This document shows positions 38,955-47,096 of a stretch of 64,000 nt of DNA, in pieces; position 1 is the stretch's first letter; each line of letters starts with the position of its first letter. Source of the DNA: CG2-30-58-95 sp964618215. Lineage in GTDB: Bacteria > Chloroflexota > Anaerolineae > Anaerolineales > Villigracilaceae. Where the stretch lies: the NCBI GenBank assembly GCA_964618215.1, contig CAZTZE010000019.1:1-64000 (forward strand), read 5' to 3'. A program made the position numbers and the translations under genes. Below the pieces are notes generated by a model. That model searched no databases and was not told the DNA's origin. It saw only the letters and a program-made list of their open reading frames with translations.

Positions 38955-40751
38955 ATGAAACTATCCCAACTCTTCGGCCAGACCCTGCGCGACGCCCCGT
39001 CGGACGCCGAGGTTATAAGCCACCAACTGCTGATGCGCGCCGGATTCATCCGCCCGCTGGGGGCGGGGATTTTCTCGTACCTGCACCTCGCCAAACGCTC
39101 GATGATGAAGATCGAGGCCATCCTGCGCGACGAAATGGACAAGATCGGCGGGCAGGAAATCTCGATGCCGGTCATTCATCCAGCTTCAGTATGGAAAGAG
39201 ACCGGGCGCTGGTACCAGATCGGCTCGGAGATGGGGCGTTTCAAAGATAGGAACGATCACGACATGGCCCTTGCCATGACCCACGAGGAAGTGGTCGCTG
39301 ATTTGGTGCGCCGCGAAATCCAATCCTACAAGCAGTTGCCGCGGCTCATCTACCATATCCAAACCAAGTGGCGCGATGACCCGCGTCCGCGCGCCGGGCT
39401 GATCCGCGTGCGTGAGTTCACCATGAAGGACAGTTACAGCCTGGACGCGGATTGGGACGGGCTGGACAAACAGTACCGCGCCCATTACCAGGCCTATTTC
39501 AACATCTTCCGCCGCTGCGGACTGGACGTGACAGCGGTCAAGTCGGACACCGGTATGATGGGCGGCAAGCTGGCACACGAGTTCATGTATCTGACGCCCA
39601 TCGGCGAAGACACACTTATCCTGTGCGACGCCTGCGGCTACACTGCCAACCGGCAAGTGGCGCGCTTCCAAAAGACCTCCGCCGGCCCGGAGGAGTTGAA
39701 ATCCATCGAGAAAGTCCATACTCCGGGCTGCAAGTCCATCGAAGACCTGGCAAATTTCCTCGGCGTGCCGAAATCCAAAACCGCCAAAGCCGTTTTCTTC
39801 ATGGCGACCATTCCTGAAGGCGAAGAACTGACCGAGAAATTCATCTTTGCCATCCTGCGCGGCGACATGGAGTTGAACGAGACCAAACTTGCCAATGCCA
39901 TCGGGGCGCGGGATTTGCGGCCTGCGACGGAGAACGAGATCAAAGCTGCCGGAGCAGTTCCGGGTTTTGCCTCGCCGGTCGGCATTGGGCGACCGCAAGG
40001 GTCGCCTCTACAAATCATTGTGGATGACATTATCCCCGAATCGCCTAATCTCGTAGCCGGCGCAAACGACGAAGGATACCACCTGCTCAATGTGAATTAT
40101 GGCCGTGACTACACCGCCGACATCGTCACCGACATCGCCGCGGCGGACGAGGGTACGGCCTGCCCGGATTGCAGCCGTCCACTGCGGATATCGCGTGGCG
40201 TGGAGGTGGGCAACATCTTCAAACTCGGTACGCGCTACTCGGACGCCCTCGGCTGCACCTATCTTGACAAGGACGGGCAGCAGAAACCGGTCATCATGGG
40301 TTCGTACGGCATCGGCGTGGGCCGCCTGCTGGCCTGCGTGGCCGAAGAACATCACGACGACCATGGGCTGGTCTGGCCAATCACGGTTGCCCCCTTCCAC
40401 GTCCATCTGGTTCTCTTGCGCGGAAAAGGCACGCCCCAGGCCGAAGAGACCGCCGATAAATTCTACGCCGACCTGCAAGCCGCGGGGATCGAAGTACTCT
40501 ACGATGATCGCGACGAAAGCCCCGGCGTCAAGTTCAACGACGCGGACCTGATCGGCTGCCCCATCCGCATCACCGTCAGCGAGCGCGCGTTGAGCGCGGG
40601 TGGCGTCGAGCTGAAACTGCGCCATCACTCAGACAAAGCGATTGTGCCGCTCGACGAAACGGTAGCCCGCCTCAGGTCCGAGATCGCCGCGCTGGAGGCC
40701 GAAATCGGCGCCAAAGTCCTCCCGGTGGATTACAATTCCACTGAAAACTAA
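38955..40751 (+). CDS. proS: prolyl-tRNA synthetase, bacterial type with INS editing domain
   Basis: 599 residues. The opening MKLSQLFGQTLRDAPSDAEV and RAGFIRPLGAGIFSYLHLAKR, motif 2 IQTKWRDDPRPRAGLIRVREF, the INS editing domain (about 225-400), motif 3 GSYGIGVGRLL and the anticodon domain are complete. Within the INS domain the run GIGRPQGSPLQIIVDD contains about eight residues (GRPQGSPL) coded by a GGGCGACC / GGGTCGCC hairpin, a likely in-frame repeat insertion. Having both ProS types next to each other is redundant; one may be dominant or serve in conditions of inhibitor or mis-charging stress (inference). Confidence 0.94.
   Translation: MKLSQLFGQTLRDAPSDAEVISHQLLMRAGFIRPLGAGIFSYLHLAKRSMMKIEAILRDEMDKIGGQEISMPVIHPASVWKETGRWYQIGSEMGRFKDRNDHDMALAMTHEEVVADLVRREIQSYKQLPRLIYHIQTKWRDDPRPRAGLIRVREFTMKDSYSLDADWDGLDKQYRAHYQAYFNIFRRCGLDVTAVKSDTGMMGGKLAHEFMYLTPIGEDTLILCDACGYTANRQVARFQKTSAGPEELKSIEKVHTPGCKSIEDLANFLGVPKSKTAKAVFFMATIPEGEELTEKFIFAILRGDMELNETKLANAIGARDLRPATENEIKAAGAVPGFASPVGIGRPQGSPLQIIVDDIIPESPNLVAGANDEGYHLLNVNYGRDYTADIVTDIAAADEGTACPDCSRPLRISRGVEVGNIFKLGTRYSDALGCTYLDKDGQQKPVIMGSYGIGVGRLLACVAEEHHDDHGLVWPITVAPFHVHLVLLRGKGTPQAEETADKFYADLQAAGIEVLYDDRDESPGVKFNDADLIGCPIRITVSERALSAGGVELKLRHHSDKAIVPLDETVARLRSEIAALEAEIGAKVLPVDYNSTEN
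39987..40011. repeat. hairpin repeat inserted in proS
   Basis: GGGCGACC, GCAA, GGGTCGCC, coding GRPQGSPL inside the editing domain. Confidence 0.65.
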
Positions 40752-40775
40752 TCACTTATCACTGATTACTTGAAC

Positions 40776-41585
40776 ATGCCCGCCATTGACCTCGCCCACC
40801 TCAAATCCCAGGCCGCCCGGCTGATTGATACCTTTGATCAACCGGATTTTTTCGTCCGCCAACTACACGAAATGCTCGACTTTTATACCAACCTGACGCT
40901 GCGTCCGGCGCAAGCAGCCGTGCGCGCCTCCCTGCCCAGTTATCGCACGCCAAAGCCCGTGATGCGGCAAATCGAGAGAGAATTGGAAGCTCCGGCAGAT
41001 CAATACCCGCTCCATGCAGTCGCGCTGACAAATGCCTTGTGGAAAGCCGGCTACCTGGAAACACGTCTACTGGCCTGCCATCTACTTGGCAGTATCCCCC
41101 CTGCCTCGGCTTTACCACTCTTTAGCCTTCTATCCGAGTGGATACTGCAATCAAAAGACGCAGCAATCCAGCAAGCTTTATTGACAGACGCCTTTAGACG
41201 ACTGCGTCGAGAGAATGCCGAGGTATTTCTACTGTTGATCGAGGAATGGCTCAATTCAACCGATCACAGAATACAGGTTTGGGGTTTACGGGCGTTGCTC
41301 CCGCTGATAAACGAGCCTGGATTTGAGAACCTGCCATCCATCTTCCGCCTCCTGCGGCCGGCGCTTGAATCAGCCTCGCCGTCCACGCAACTGGATCTCC
41401 TCTCCTGTTTGCGCGCCCTGGAACGCGTATCGCTGACAGAAACCCTGCACTTCCTGCGTGAAGTCAGTTCTGCGTCTCAAAATCCACAGATGATTCGCAT
41501 CCTGCGCCGTATGCTGCCATCTCTCCCGCTCGAGCTGCAAGAGGGGTTACGCGAGACTCTAAGAGTGCCCGCTAAAGGCTATTGA
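40776..41585 (+). CDS. helical-repeat (HEAT-like) protein of unknown function
   Basis: 269 residues from the ATG at 40776 (a TTG six bases earlier is possible). The sequence is all helical, with repeating units of about 35-40 residues (LLACHLLGSIPPASALPLFSLL, DAAIQQALLTDAFRRL, DHRIQVWGLRALLPLI) in the manner of HEAT or AlkD-type repeats. No catalytic residues can be named. Its last 7 bases overlap the end of the next gene on the opposite strand. Confidence 0.65.
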   Translation: MPAIDLAHLKSQAARLIDTFDQPDFFVRQLHEMLDFYTNLTLRPAQAAVRASLPSYRTPKPVMRQIERELEAPADQYPLHAVALTNALWKAGYLETRLLACHLLGSIPPASALPLFSLLSEWILQSKDAAIQQALLTDAFRRLRRENAEVFLLLIEEWLNSTDHRIQVWGLRALLPLINEPGFENLPSIFRLLRPALESASPSTQLDLLSCLRALERVSLTETLHFLREVSSASQNPQMIRILRRMLPSLPLELQEGLRETLRVPAKGY

Positions 41586-42403
41586 CTGCCAGGAGATGAT
41601 CTGGCTTGCATGCAAAAGTAGAGCAAGGCGTCCGTATCAAAGAGACAGGCAATCGTCTCGCCGCTCTTGAAATGAGCCAGCACTACCTGGTAAGTAAAAC
41701 TGCTATACCCTGCATCATCTGCAAGCAGCATTGGGAAGCGCCCGAGGTCATCGCTCCATTCCAGAGTATAGTCCTGTCCTCCCTGGCGGGCTATTTGAGC
41801 AACTTGACGGAAGGCCGCAGGGATCTTTTCATTGCCGGATACCTGCGCCTCTTGTATATATCCGTTCATTTTATAAAGGGTTTTGCGCGCTTCCGCTGAA
41901 TATAACGAAAAACTACCGATTAGGATGGCGAGTAAAACCAATGCCATCGGAATCTTCAAGGAACGCGCCCCCCAGCCGTGTGAGCGGATATTATTTTGAA
42001 ATGACCCAGCCGCCCAGCGGAACAAACCGCTCAATGGGATAAACATCACCGCAATCGGCATGCCGATATATACATAAGTGAGGAGTACTACCGCTACCTG
42101 CCCGCCGCCGGCCAAGGCGTTCACCACGCTGGTAATAATCATGGCCAGGGTTCCCAGAAGAGACGCAACTGCCACCCCAATCACGCCTTGTTCCGGCCAA
42201 TTGACCACATAACCCATGGCTGCGCCCGCCAGAGTAGTCAAAATCACGTGATTGAAGACCGCGGACGCGTCCAGGTATAACGGGATATCGCGAATGTAAA
42301 TATGATTGATCGTGGCTGAAACCAGGCTGTAGATGAACCCCACCCCGGCCCCAAATAGTAAGCCCAGTATTCTTTTTCCGACCAGATTTTGCGCATTTAA
42401 CAT
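41579..42403 (-). CDS. membrane protein of unknown function
   Basis: 274 residues from the ATG at 42403, which has AAGGAG eight bases upstream. Four to five hydrophobic segments (ILGLLFGAGVGFIYSLVSAT, ILTTLAGAAMGYVV, VIGVAVASLLGTLAMIITSV, VAVVLLTYVYIGMPIAVMFI, ALVLLAILIGSFSLY) are followed by a soluble region of about 90 residues. No family recognised. Convergent with the HEAT-like gene. Confidence 0.7.
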   Translation of the reverse strand: MLNAQNLVGKRILGLLFGAGVGFIYSLVSATINHIYIRDIPLYLDASAVFNHVILTTLAGAAMGYVVNWPEQGVIGVAVASLLGTLAMIITSVVNALAGGGQVAVVLLTYVYIGMPIAVMFIPLSGLFRWAAGSFQNNIRSHGWGARSLKIPMALVLLAILIGSFSLYSAEARKTLYKMNGYIQEAQVSGNEKIPAAFRQVAQIARQGGQDYTLEWSDDLGRFPMLLADDAGYSSFTYQVVLAHFKSGETIACLFDTDALLYFCMQARSSPGSQ

Positions 42404-42660
42404 TAATGGTACTCCTTCATGCAACTACTAGTTAAAAAGACTCATTGGGAATCGCCGTGATTAAACCTTTTGCCTGCCCTGCCGTCTCGCACCGGCGTGC
42501 CGCCGTTGTTCGCGGCACGAACGGTGGCGGGCTAGGCCAGGGGACACGGATTACACAGATCCGCTACGCGCACGAAAAAAACACGGATTTTTAGGGTTTT
42601 TTCCGTGAGATTCCGTGAAATCCGTGTACAGAATCACGGCAAATCCCAGAGAGCCGTTAA
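42404..42660. repeat. intergenic repeats upstream of rpsO
   Basis: Contains CACGGATT words in both orientations (ACACGGATTACACAG, ATTCCGTGAAATCCGTGT) and a GGCAAATCCCAGAGAGCCGTTA block (42640-42661, split here by one or two changes) that resembles the first bases of the window (GCCAAATCCCAAAGAGCC). A GCCGCC-GGCGGC type hairpin is near 42500-42530. No gene seen. Confidence 0.5.
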
Positions 42661-42667
42661 AAACAAA

Positions 42668-42701
42668 CGGGATTATACCTTCATTTTCTGGTATAATCCC
42701 G
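42668..42701 (+). promoter_or_regulatory. rpsO promoter embedded in a perfect 12-bp inverted repeat
   Basis: CGGGATTATACC, a 10-base centre, GGTATAATCCCG. The right arm contains TG-G-TATAAT, an extended -10 box; the left arm holds the same box reversed. It may be an operator or a palindromic, bidirectional promoter. A ribosome site GAAGGAG lies at 42761-42767. Confidence 0.6.
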
Positions 42702-42779
42702 CCCGTGACTGGTCCTACCCGCGGCGCTGCTGCCGGTATGGAGACCTGCAAAATATTATCGAAGGAGAAAGCATACGTC

Positions 42780-43052
42780 ATGCCGCTCAATAAAGAAGTC
42801 AAGACCAAACTGATCACCGATTACCACCGCCACGAGACCGATACCGGTTCGCCAGAAGTGCAGGTGGCCATCCTGACCACTCGCATCAATCAGTTGACTG
42901 CCCACCTGCGCGCCAACACACACGATGAATCCTGCCGTCACGGCCTGCTCAAGCTGGTCGGGCAGCGCCGCCGGTTGCTGGCTTATCTACGCAAGGCGGA
43001 GTACCAGCGTTACCTGGTGCTGACCGATCAGTTGAAACTTCGCCGCAAATAG
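42780..43052 (+). CDS. rpsO: 30S ribosomal protein S15
   Basis: 90 residues, full length. TGSPEVQVAILTTRINQLTAHL and KLVGQRRRLLAYLRK are the S15 signature and bind 16S rRNA at the central domain. The ATG follows GAAGGAG. Order rpsO-pnp is conserved across bacteria. A terminator separates the two genes. Confidence 0.98.
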   Translation: MPLNKEVKTKLITDYHRHETDTGSPEVQVAILTTRINQLTAHLRANTHDESCRHGLLKLVGQRRRLLAYLRKAEYQRYLVLTDQLKLRRK

Positions 43053-43066
43053 AAAGTGGTTCGCCC

Positions 43067-43099
43067 GAGTAGATGGGCATCGGCCCATCTACTCTTTTT
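43067..43099 (+). terminator. terminator after rpsO
   Basis: GAGTAGATGGGC, 4 bases, GCCCATCTACTC, TTTTTA: a 12-bp perfect stem. Confidence 0.9.
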
Positions 43100-43216
43100 A
43101 TTCACCCGCCCGTCGGGAATTGAATAGTGCTGACAACACTCATTGTATATTCGTTCATTCGTTATACAACAGCCGTTGCCGCCGCTCTTCAGTCCCTGAC
43201 CAGGCGGGAATAAGTA

Positions 43217-43236
43217 GCGCAAAATTAATTTTGCGC
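43217..43236 (+). promoter_or_regulatory. 20-bp perfect palindrome just before the pnp ribosome site
   Basis: GCGCAAAATTAATTTTGCGC ends four bases before GGAG. As RNA it could hide the ribosome site; pnp mRNA leaders form processed stem-loops in enteric bacteria, where PNPase represses itself. As DNA it could be an operator. Confidence 0.5.
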
Positions 43237-43251
43237 AACAGGAGAAATATT

Positions 43252-45495
43252 ATGAAACCCGAAACAAAACGCTACACCGCAACAGTGGGCAGCCGGACTA
43301 TTGCCATTGAAACCGGCAAACTGGCCGCCCAGGCCGGTGGCGCCGTAACCGTTCACCTGAACGACACGGTCATCTTCGCCGCCGCCACCATGGGCGGTGT
43401 CCGCGAGGGGATTGACTTCTTCCCCCTCAGCGTGGACTACGAAGAGCGCATGTACGCCGGCGGCAAAATCCCCGGCTCGTTCTTCCGCCGCGAAGGCCGC
43501 CCGTCCACCGACGCCATCCTGACCGCCCGCCTCACCGACCGCCCGCTGCGCCCACTCTTCCCCGAAGGCATGCGCAACGAAGTCCAGATCATCATGTATT
43601 CGCTCTCGGCAGACGCTGAAAATCCGCTCGACATCTTGGCCATCAACGCCGCTTCGGCCGCCATTATGATTTCCGACATTCCCTGGAACGGCCCGGTGGC
43701 GGCGGTACGCGTCGGGCGCGTGGACGGACAGTTCGTCGCCTATCCCACCTTCGCCGAAATGGACAAATCCGATCTCGACCTGCGCATCGCTGGCACGCGG
43801 GAGGCGATCCTGATGGTCGAGTGCGGCGCGGATGAAGTCCCCGAAGATATCATGGTCGCCGCGCTGGAATTCGGGCACAAAGCCCTCCAGCCGTTGATTG
43901 AGCTGCAATTTCAGATGCAGGCCGAGATCGGCAAGCCCAAGCATGAAGTCACCCTCTTCGTACCGGATGCCGATTTACAAAAGAAAGTATTCGAGCGCGT
44001 CAGCGGCGCGATCAGCAGCCTGCTCGACAAACCCCTGACGAAGAATGAATTCTACGGCGGGATGACGAGCCTCAAAGACGAAATTGTCGCCGAAATGTGC
44101 ACTGTGCCAGACGGCGGCAACGCGGCGGGCTACCCGACGCTGGCCTCCGTCCGAGAGGCCTTCGACCAGACCGAGCAGACCATCGTCCGCGAGCGCATCC
44201 TGAACCTGGGCAAACGCCCGGATGGCCGCGCCCCGGCCGATATCCGCCCGATCTGGTGCGAGGTCGGATTCAGTCCGCGGGCGCACGGCTCAGGTCTCTT
44301 TACGCGCGGCGAGACCCAGGTCCTGACTCTCGCCACGCTCGGGACATTGCGCGAGTCCCAGGAAATTGACACCCTCAGCCCGGTGGACACCAAGCGTTAC
44401 ATGCACCATTACAATTTCCCGCCCTTCTCCACCGGCGAGACCAAAATGCTGCGCGGCCAGAGCCGGCGCGAGGTCGGGCACGGCGCGCTGGCCGAACGCG
44501 CCCTCGAGCCGGTCATTCCGGCCCAGGAGACGTTCCCATACACGCTGCGGCTGGTATCTGAAGTCCTGGCCTCCAACGGCTCGTCTTCGATGGCCTCCGT
44601 CTGCGGCTCGACACTGGCGCTGATGGATACCGGCGTACCGATCAAGGCTCCGGTAGCCGGCGTGGCCATGGGCCTGGTCAAGGAAGGTGAGCGTTACCAG
44701 ATCTTGACCGACATCCAGGGCGCCGAAGACCACCTCGGCGACATGGATTTCAAAGTGGCCGGGACATCCCGGGGCATCACCGCCCTGCAGATGGACATCA
44801 AAATCTCCGGCCTGAGCGCCGAGATCATGAAGCAGGCGCTCGAACAGGCGCGCCAGGCGCGGCTCTTCATCCTGGATAAGATGCTGGAAGTACTGCCCGC
44901 ACCGCGCCCGGACCTCAAGCCGCACACCCCGCGTGTCACCATCGTCAAGATCCCGGTGGATAAGATCGGCGCCATCATCGGCCCCGGCGGCAAGAACATC
45001 CGCGCCCTGCAGGAAGAGACCAAGACCAGGATTGACGTCGAGGAAGACGGCACGATCTACATCGCCGCGACCGACGGCGTGGGCGCAGAGATGGCCCGCG
45101 AGCGCATCGAAGCCATCACCGAGACGCCGCAGTTGGGGCGCATCTACACCGGCAAGGTCGTGCGCGTGGCCGATTTCGGCGCCTTCGTCGAGATCTTGCC
45201 CGGCACGGATGGCATGGTGCATATCTCACAACTGGACAGCGAGCGTGTCGAAAAAGTTGAAGACGTGGTGCGACTCGGCGACGAGGTGACTGTAATGGTC
45301 ACGGGCATTGATCCGATGGGCAAGATCCGCCTCTCTCGCCAGGCTGTGCTCGAGGGCTGGACAGTGGAAGAAGCCCAGGAGCGCGACGGGCGCAAGAGCG
45401 GCGGAGGCCGTCCCGGTGGTGGTCGCCCCGGGGGCGGACGCCCTGGCGGAGGCCGCGACGACAATCGCCGCGGCGGCGGGTACAATCGCAGATGA
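43252..45495 (+). CDS. pnp: polyribonucleotide nucleotidyltransferase (PNPase)
   Basis: 747 residues. Two RNase PH-like cores (RREGRPSTDAILTARLTDRP; ILNLGKRPDGRAPADIRPI, SSSMASVCGSTLALMD) flank the helical domain; then a KH domain (IGAIIGPGGKNIRAL) and an S1 domain (YTGKVVRVADFGAFVEILPG). The extreme C-terminus is a GGGRP tandem repeat followed by DDNRRGGGYNRR, likely an unstructured RNA- or partner-binding tail. It degrades RNA 3' to 5' with phosphate. The start has AGGAG upstream. Confidence 0.97.
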   Translation: MKPETKRYTATVGSRTIAIETGKLAAQAGGAVTVHLNDTVIFAAATMGGVREGIDFFPLSVDYEERMYAGGKIPGSFFRREGRPSTDAILTARLTDRPLRPLFPEGMRNEVQIIMYSLSADAENPLDILAINAASAAIMISDIPWNGPVAAVRVGRVDGQFVAYPTFAEMDKSDLDLRIAGTREAILMVECGADEVPEDIMVAALEFGHKALQPLIELQFQMQAEIGKPKHEVTLFVPDADLQKKVFERVSGAISSLLDKPLTKNEFYGGMTSLKDEIVAEMCTVPDGGNAAGYPTLASVREAFDQTEQTIVRERILNLGKRPDGRAPADIRPIWCEVGFSPRAHGSGLFTRGETQVLTLATLGTLRESQEIDTLSPVDTKRYMHHYNFPPFSTGETKMLRGQSRREVGHGALAERALEPVIPAQETFPYTLRLVSEVLASNGSSSMASVCGSTLALMDTGVPIKAPVAGVAMGLVKEGERYQILTDIQGAEDHLGDMDFKVAGTSRGITALQMDIKISGLSAEIMKQALEQARQARLFILDKMLEVLPAPRPDLKPHTPRVTIVKIPVDKIGAIIGPGGKNIRALQEETKTRIDVEEDGTIYIAATDGVGAEMARERIEAITETPQLGRIYTGKVVRVADFGAFVEILPGTDGMVHISQLDSERVEKVEDVVRLGDEVTVMVTGIDPMGKIRLSRQAVLEGWTVEEAQERDGRKSGGGRPGGGRPGGGRPGGGRDDNRRGGGYNRR

Positions 45496-45504
45496 TAAAG
45501 TTCG

Positions 45505-45538
45505 GTACGACGCACTCGCAAGGTGCGTCGTACTTTTT
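45505..45538 (+). terminator. terminator after pnp
   Basis: GTACGACGCAC, loop, GTGCGTCGTAC, TTTTT: an 11-bp perfect stem. Confidence 0.92.
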
Positions 45539-45563
45539 CAGGCGAATTGATCCTCATCCTTTC

Positions 45564-45592
45564 TTGACCATTGGTTTTATGTGGATTATAAT
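45564..45592 (+). promoter_or_regulatory. promoter of the CopG/MazF module
   Basis: TTGACC, 17 bases, TATAAT: close to consensus. GGAGGTGA ribosome site follows at 45614. Confidence 0.7.
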
Positions 45593-45624
45593 ATGGATAA
45601 CTATCAACGTTCAGGAGGTGAGCG

Positions 45625-45858
45625 ATGAAAACTATTCAAATGACAATTGACGAACCCTTGTTGACTGCAGTGGATGAGGCAATTACAGGCTTGAACACCA
45701 CGCGCTCCGCCTTCATCCGGGAGGCTTTATCGCTGGCTTTGCAACGATATAAAATCGCGCAATTCGAGCAAAAACATGCCGAAGGCTACGCCCGGCGCCC
45801 CGTCGAGCCTGGCGAGTTCGACGTGTGGGAAGTAGAGCAAGCCTGGGGAAATTCATGA
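45625..45858 (+). CDS. ribbon-helix-helix antitoxin (CopG/MetJ type)
   Basis: 77 residues. MKTIQMTIDEPLLTAVDEAI and TTRSAFIREALSLAL form the RHH DNA-binding fold; the C-terminal tail (VEPGEFDVWEVEQAWG) would wrap the toxin. Its stop overlaps the toxin start as ATGA. Expected to repress its own promoter just upstream. Confidence 0.92.
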   Translation: MKTIQMTIDEPLLTAVDEAITGLNTTRSAFIREALSLALQRYKIAQFEQKHAEGYARRPVEPGEFDVWEVEQAWGNS

Positions 45859-46184
45859 AACGCGGCGACGTCCGCTGGTATTCGTTCAAAGCACCAGATA
45901 AGCGGCGTCCAGTGCTGATCTTGACGCGCACGTCGGCTATTGGGTTCTTGAACGCGCTGACCGTTGCGCCAATCACCACTACGGTGCGCGATATTCCTTC
46001 GGAAGTCTTTCTCGGCCGGGAAGATGGCTTGCTGACTGATTGCGCTGCGAATTTCGATAACATCCAGACAGTTCCAAAACATCAAATCGGTTCGCTGATC
46101 ATGTCGCTATCGCCGCTGAGAATGCGTGAGGTGAGCCGGGCGATCCGCTTTGCGCTGGGGACGGACGAGGATCGTAATGTGTGA
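45855..46184 (+). CDS. MazF/PemK-family mRNA interferase
   Basis: 109 residues, full length. MKRGDVRWYSF, KRRPVLILTRTSAIGFLNALTVAPITTTVR and the late TVPKHQIGSLIMSLS strand match MazF, including the R of the RP-V-L-I motif. It is coupled to the RHH antitoxin. A uroD-like remnant starts within its last bases. Confidence 0.93.
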   Translation: MKRGDVRWYSFKAPDKRRPVLILTRTSAIGFLNALTVAPITTTVRDIPSEVFLGREDGLLTDCAANFDNIQTVPKHQIGSLIMSLSPLRMREVSRAIRFALGTDEDRNV

Positions 46185-46297
46185 GGGTTAGAGATCGTTT
46201 CATTGCCGCGCTGGAACGCCGCCCGCTCGCAGGAAGGGTGCCGTACTTCGAGCTGATGCTCGATGTGTGGAGGCGGGGAGGGAATTATCGTGCATAG
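46181..46297 (+). pseudogene. internally deleted uroD-like remnant 1
   Basis: A 38-codon reading (GTG start) joins RDRFIAALERRPLAGRVPYF, which looks like the first 20 residues of a uroporphyrinogen-decarboxylase-like protein, directly to ELMLDVWRRGGNY, its last residues. Remnants 2 and 3 have the same end preceded by more of the C-terminal region. Thus most of the gene was deleted. A promoter follows five bases after the stop. Confidence 0.65.
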
Positions 46298-46301
46298 TTG
46301 C

Positions 46302-46329
46302 TTGACTTTTCGGGTGGGGAAATTATAAT
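46302..46329 (+). promoter_or_regulatory. promoter repeat 1 (TTGACT-N16-TATAAT)
   Basis: Follows uroD remnant 1; the spacer TTTCGGGTGGGGAAAT is shared, with small changes, by the promoters at 47068 and 47998. Confidence 0.65.
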
Positions 46330-46401
46330 GAGTCGCAGTCGGCGGCGCTTGCCTCGCCGCGTGATTTGGCGTAGAATGAGCACAGACGAGGAGAATGTGT
46401 A

Positions 46402-46650
46402 ATGACCACTTTCACTCTAAAACGTCAATTTATCACCGACGCCACCGGCCAGCCGGTCGGCGTGATTGTACCGTTGGAGGAATTCGCGATGGTGGAAGCG
46501 CTGCTGAGGCAACAATCCCTTACCGGCGAAACGGAAAAAATCGCGAAGATGGAGCAAGCCGTCCAAGATCGTCTCTTTATGGCAGATTTGAGCGAGACGA
46601 TGGAGACATTTGCCAGGGTTGATGCCGAATGGTGGGAGCCAGCCCAATGA
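46402..46650 (+). CDS. Phd-like antitoxin
   Basis: 82 residues. FTLKRQFITDATGQPVGVIVPLEEFAMVEALL follows the Phd/YefM pattern (G-x-P-V-x-V-I-V-x-x-E-x-F), with a long acidic C-terminal helix ending WWEPAQ. GAGGAG precedes the ATG. The stop overlaps the toxin start as ATGA. Its partner toxin is internally deleted, so this antitoxin may be an orphan. Confidence 0.75.
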   Translation: MTTFTLKRQFITDATGQPVGVIVPLEEFAMVEALLRQQSLTGETEKIAKMEQAVQDRLFMADLSETMETFARVDAEWWEPAQ

Positions 46651-46862
46651 CATACCAGTGGCATGTGTTTCTCGCATCGCTTGAGCCAGTGCAGGGCGCG
46701 GAGCAAGCCGGCGCGGCGGGCTTGCATGTGGATTCGATTGCCTTGTGCTATCAGATTCGCACGCTGGACAAAAGCCGGCTGGAACAAGATATGGGTGAAC
46801 TAGCCGACGCTGGGCTGCGCCAAGCCATCCACGACGCGATGCGGTTTCAGTTGGATATGTAG
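46647..46862 (+). pseudogene. internally deleted MazF-like toxin
   Basis: 71 residues against about 110 expected. The start MTYQWHVFLASLEPVQGAEQAG is a normal PemK/MazF opening and the end (LHVDSIALCYQIRTLDKSRL, LRQAIHDAMRFQLDM) a normal C-terminus, but the central block with RPVLVIS and the following strands is missing, in frame, at GAEQAG/AAGLH. The junction lies in GCCGGCGCGGCGGG, a likely short-repeat deletion. Activity is unlikely. Confidence 0.7.
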
Positions 46863-47063
46863 GTTACGTGGCGAGAATATGGCGCGCTGGACACAGGCGC
46901 GGACGAGGCTGTGATCGCATCGGCACGCTACGCCCTCCGGCATGGGATGCCGGGCGGGGGCTACATCTTCTCCACCAGCAATTGTATTTACAACGGTATG
47001 CGGCTGGAACGCTACGAGCTGATGCTCGATGTGTGGAGGCGGGAAGGGAATTATCCGGCATAG
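46863..47063 (+). pseudogene. uroD-like remnant 2 (C-terminal 66 codons)
   Basis: Follows the toxin stop in the same frame. The reading VTWREYGALDTG ... YALRHGMPGGGYIFSTSNCI ... YNGMRLERYELMLDVWRREG matches the C-terminus of uroporphyrinogen-decarboxylase / MtaA-like methyltransferases. No start codon or N-terminal part. Confidence 0.65.
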
Positions 47064-47067
47064 TTGC

Positions 47068-47096
47068 TTGACTTTTCTGGTGGGGTAAATTATGAT
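47068..47096 (+). promoter_or_regulatory. promoter repeat 2 (TTGACT-N17-TATGAT)
   Basis: Same layout as repeats 1 and 3, with one weaker -10 base and one extra spacer base. It precedes the third toxin-antitoxin pair by about 135 bases. Confidence 0.55.
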
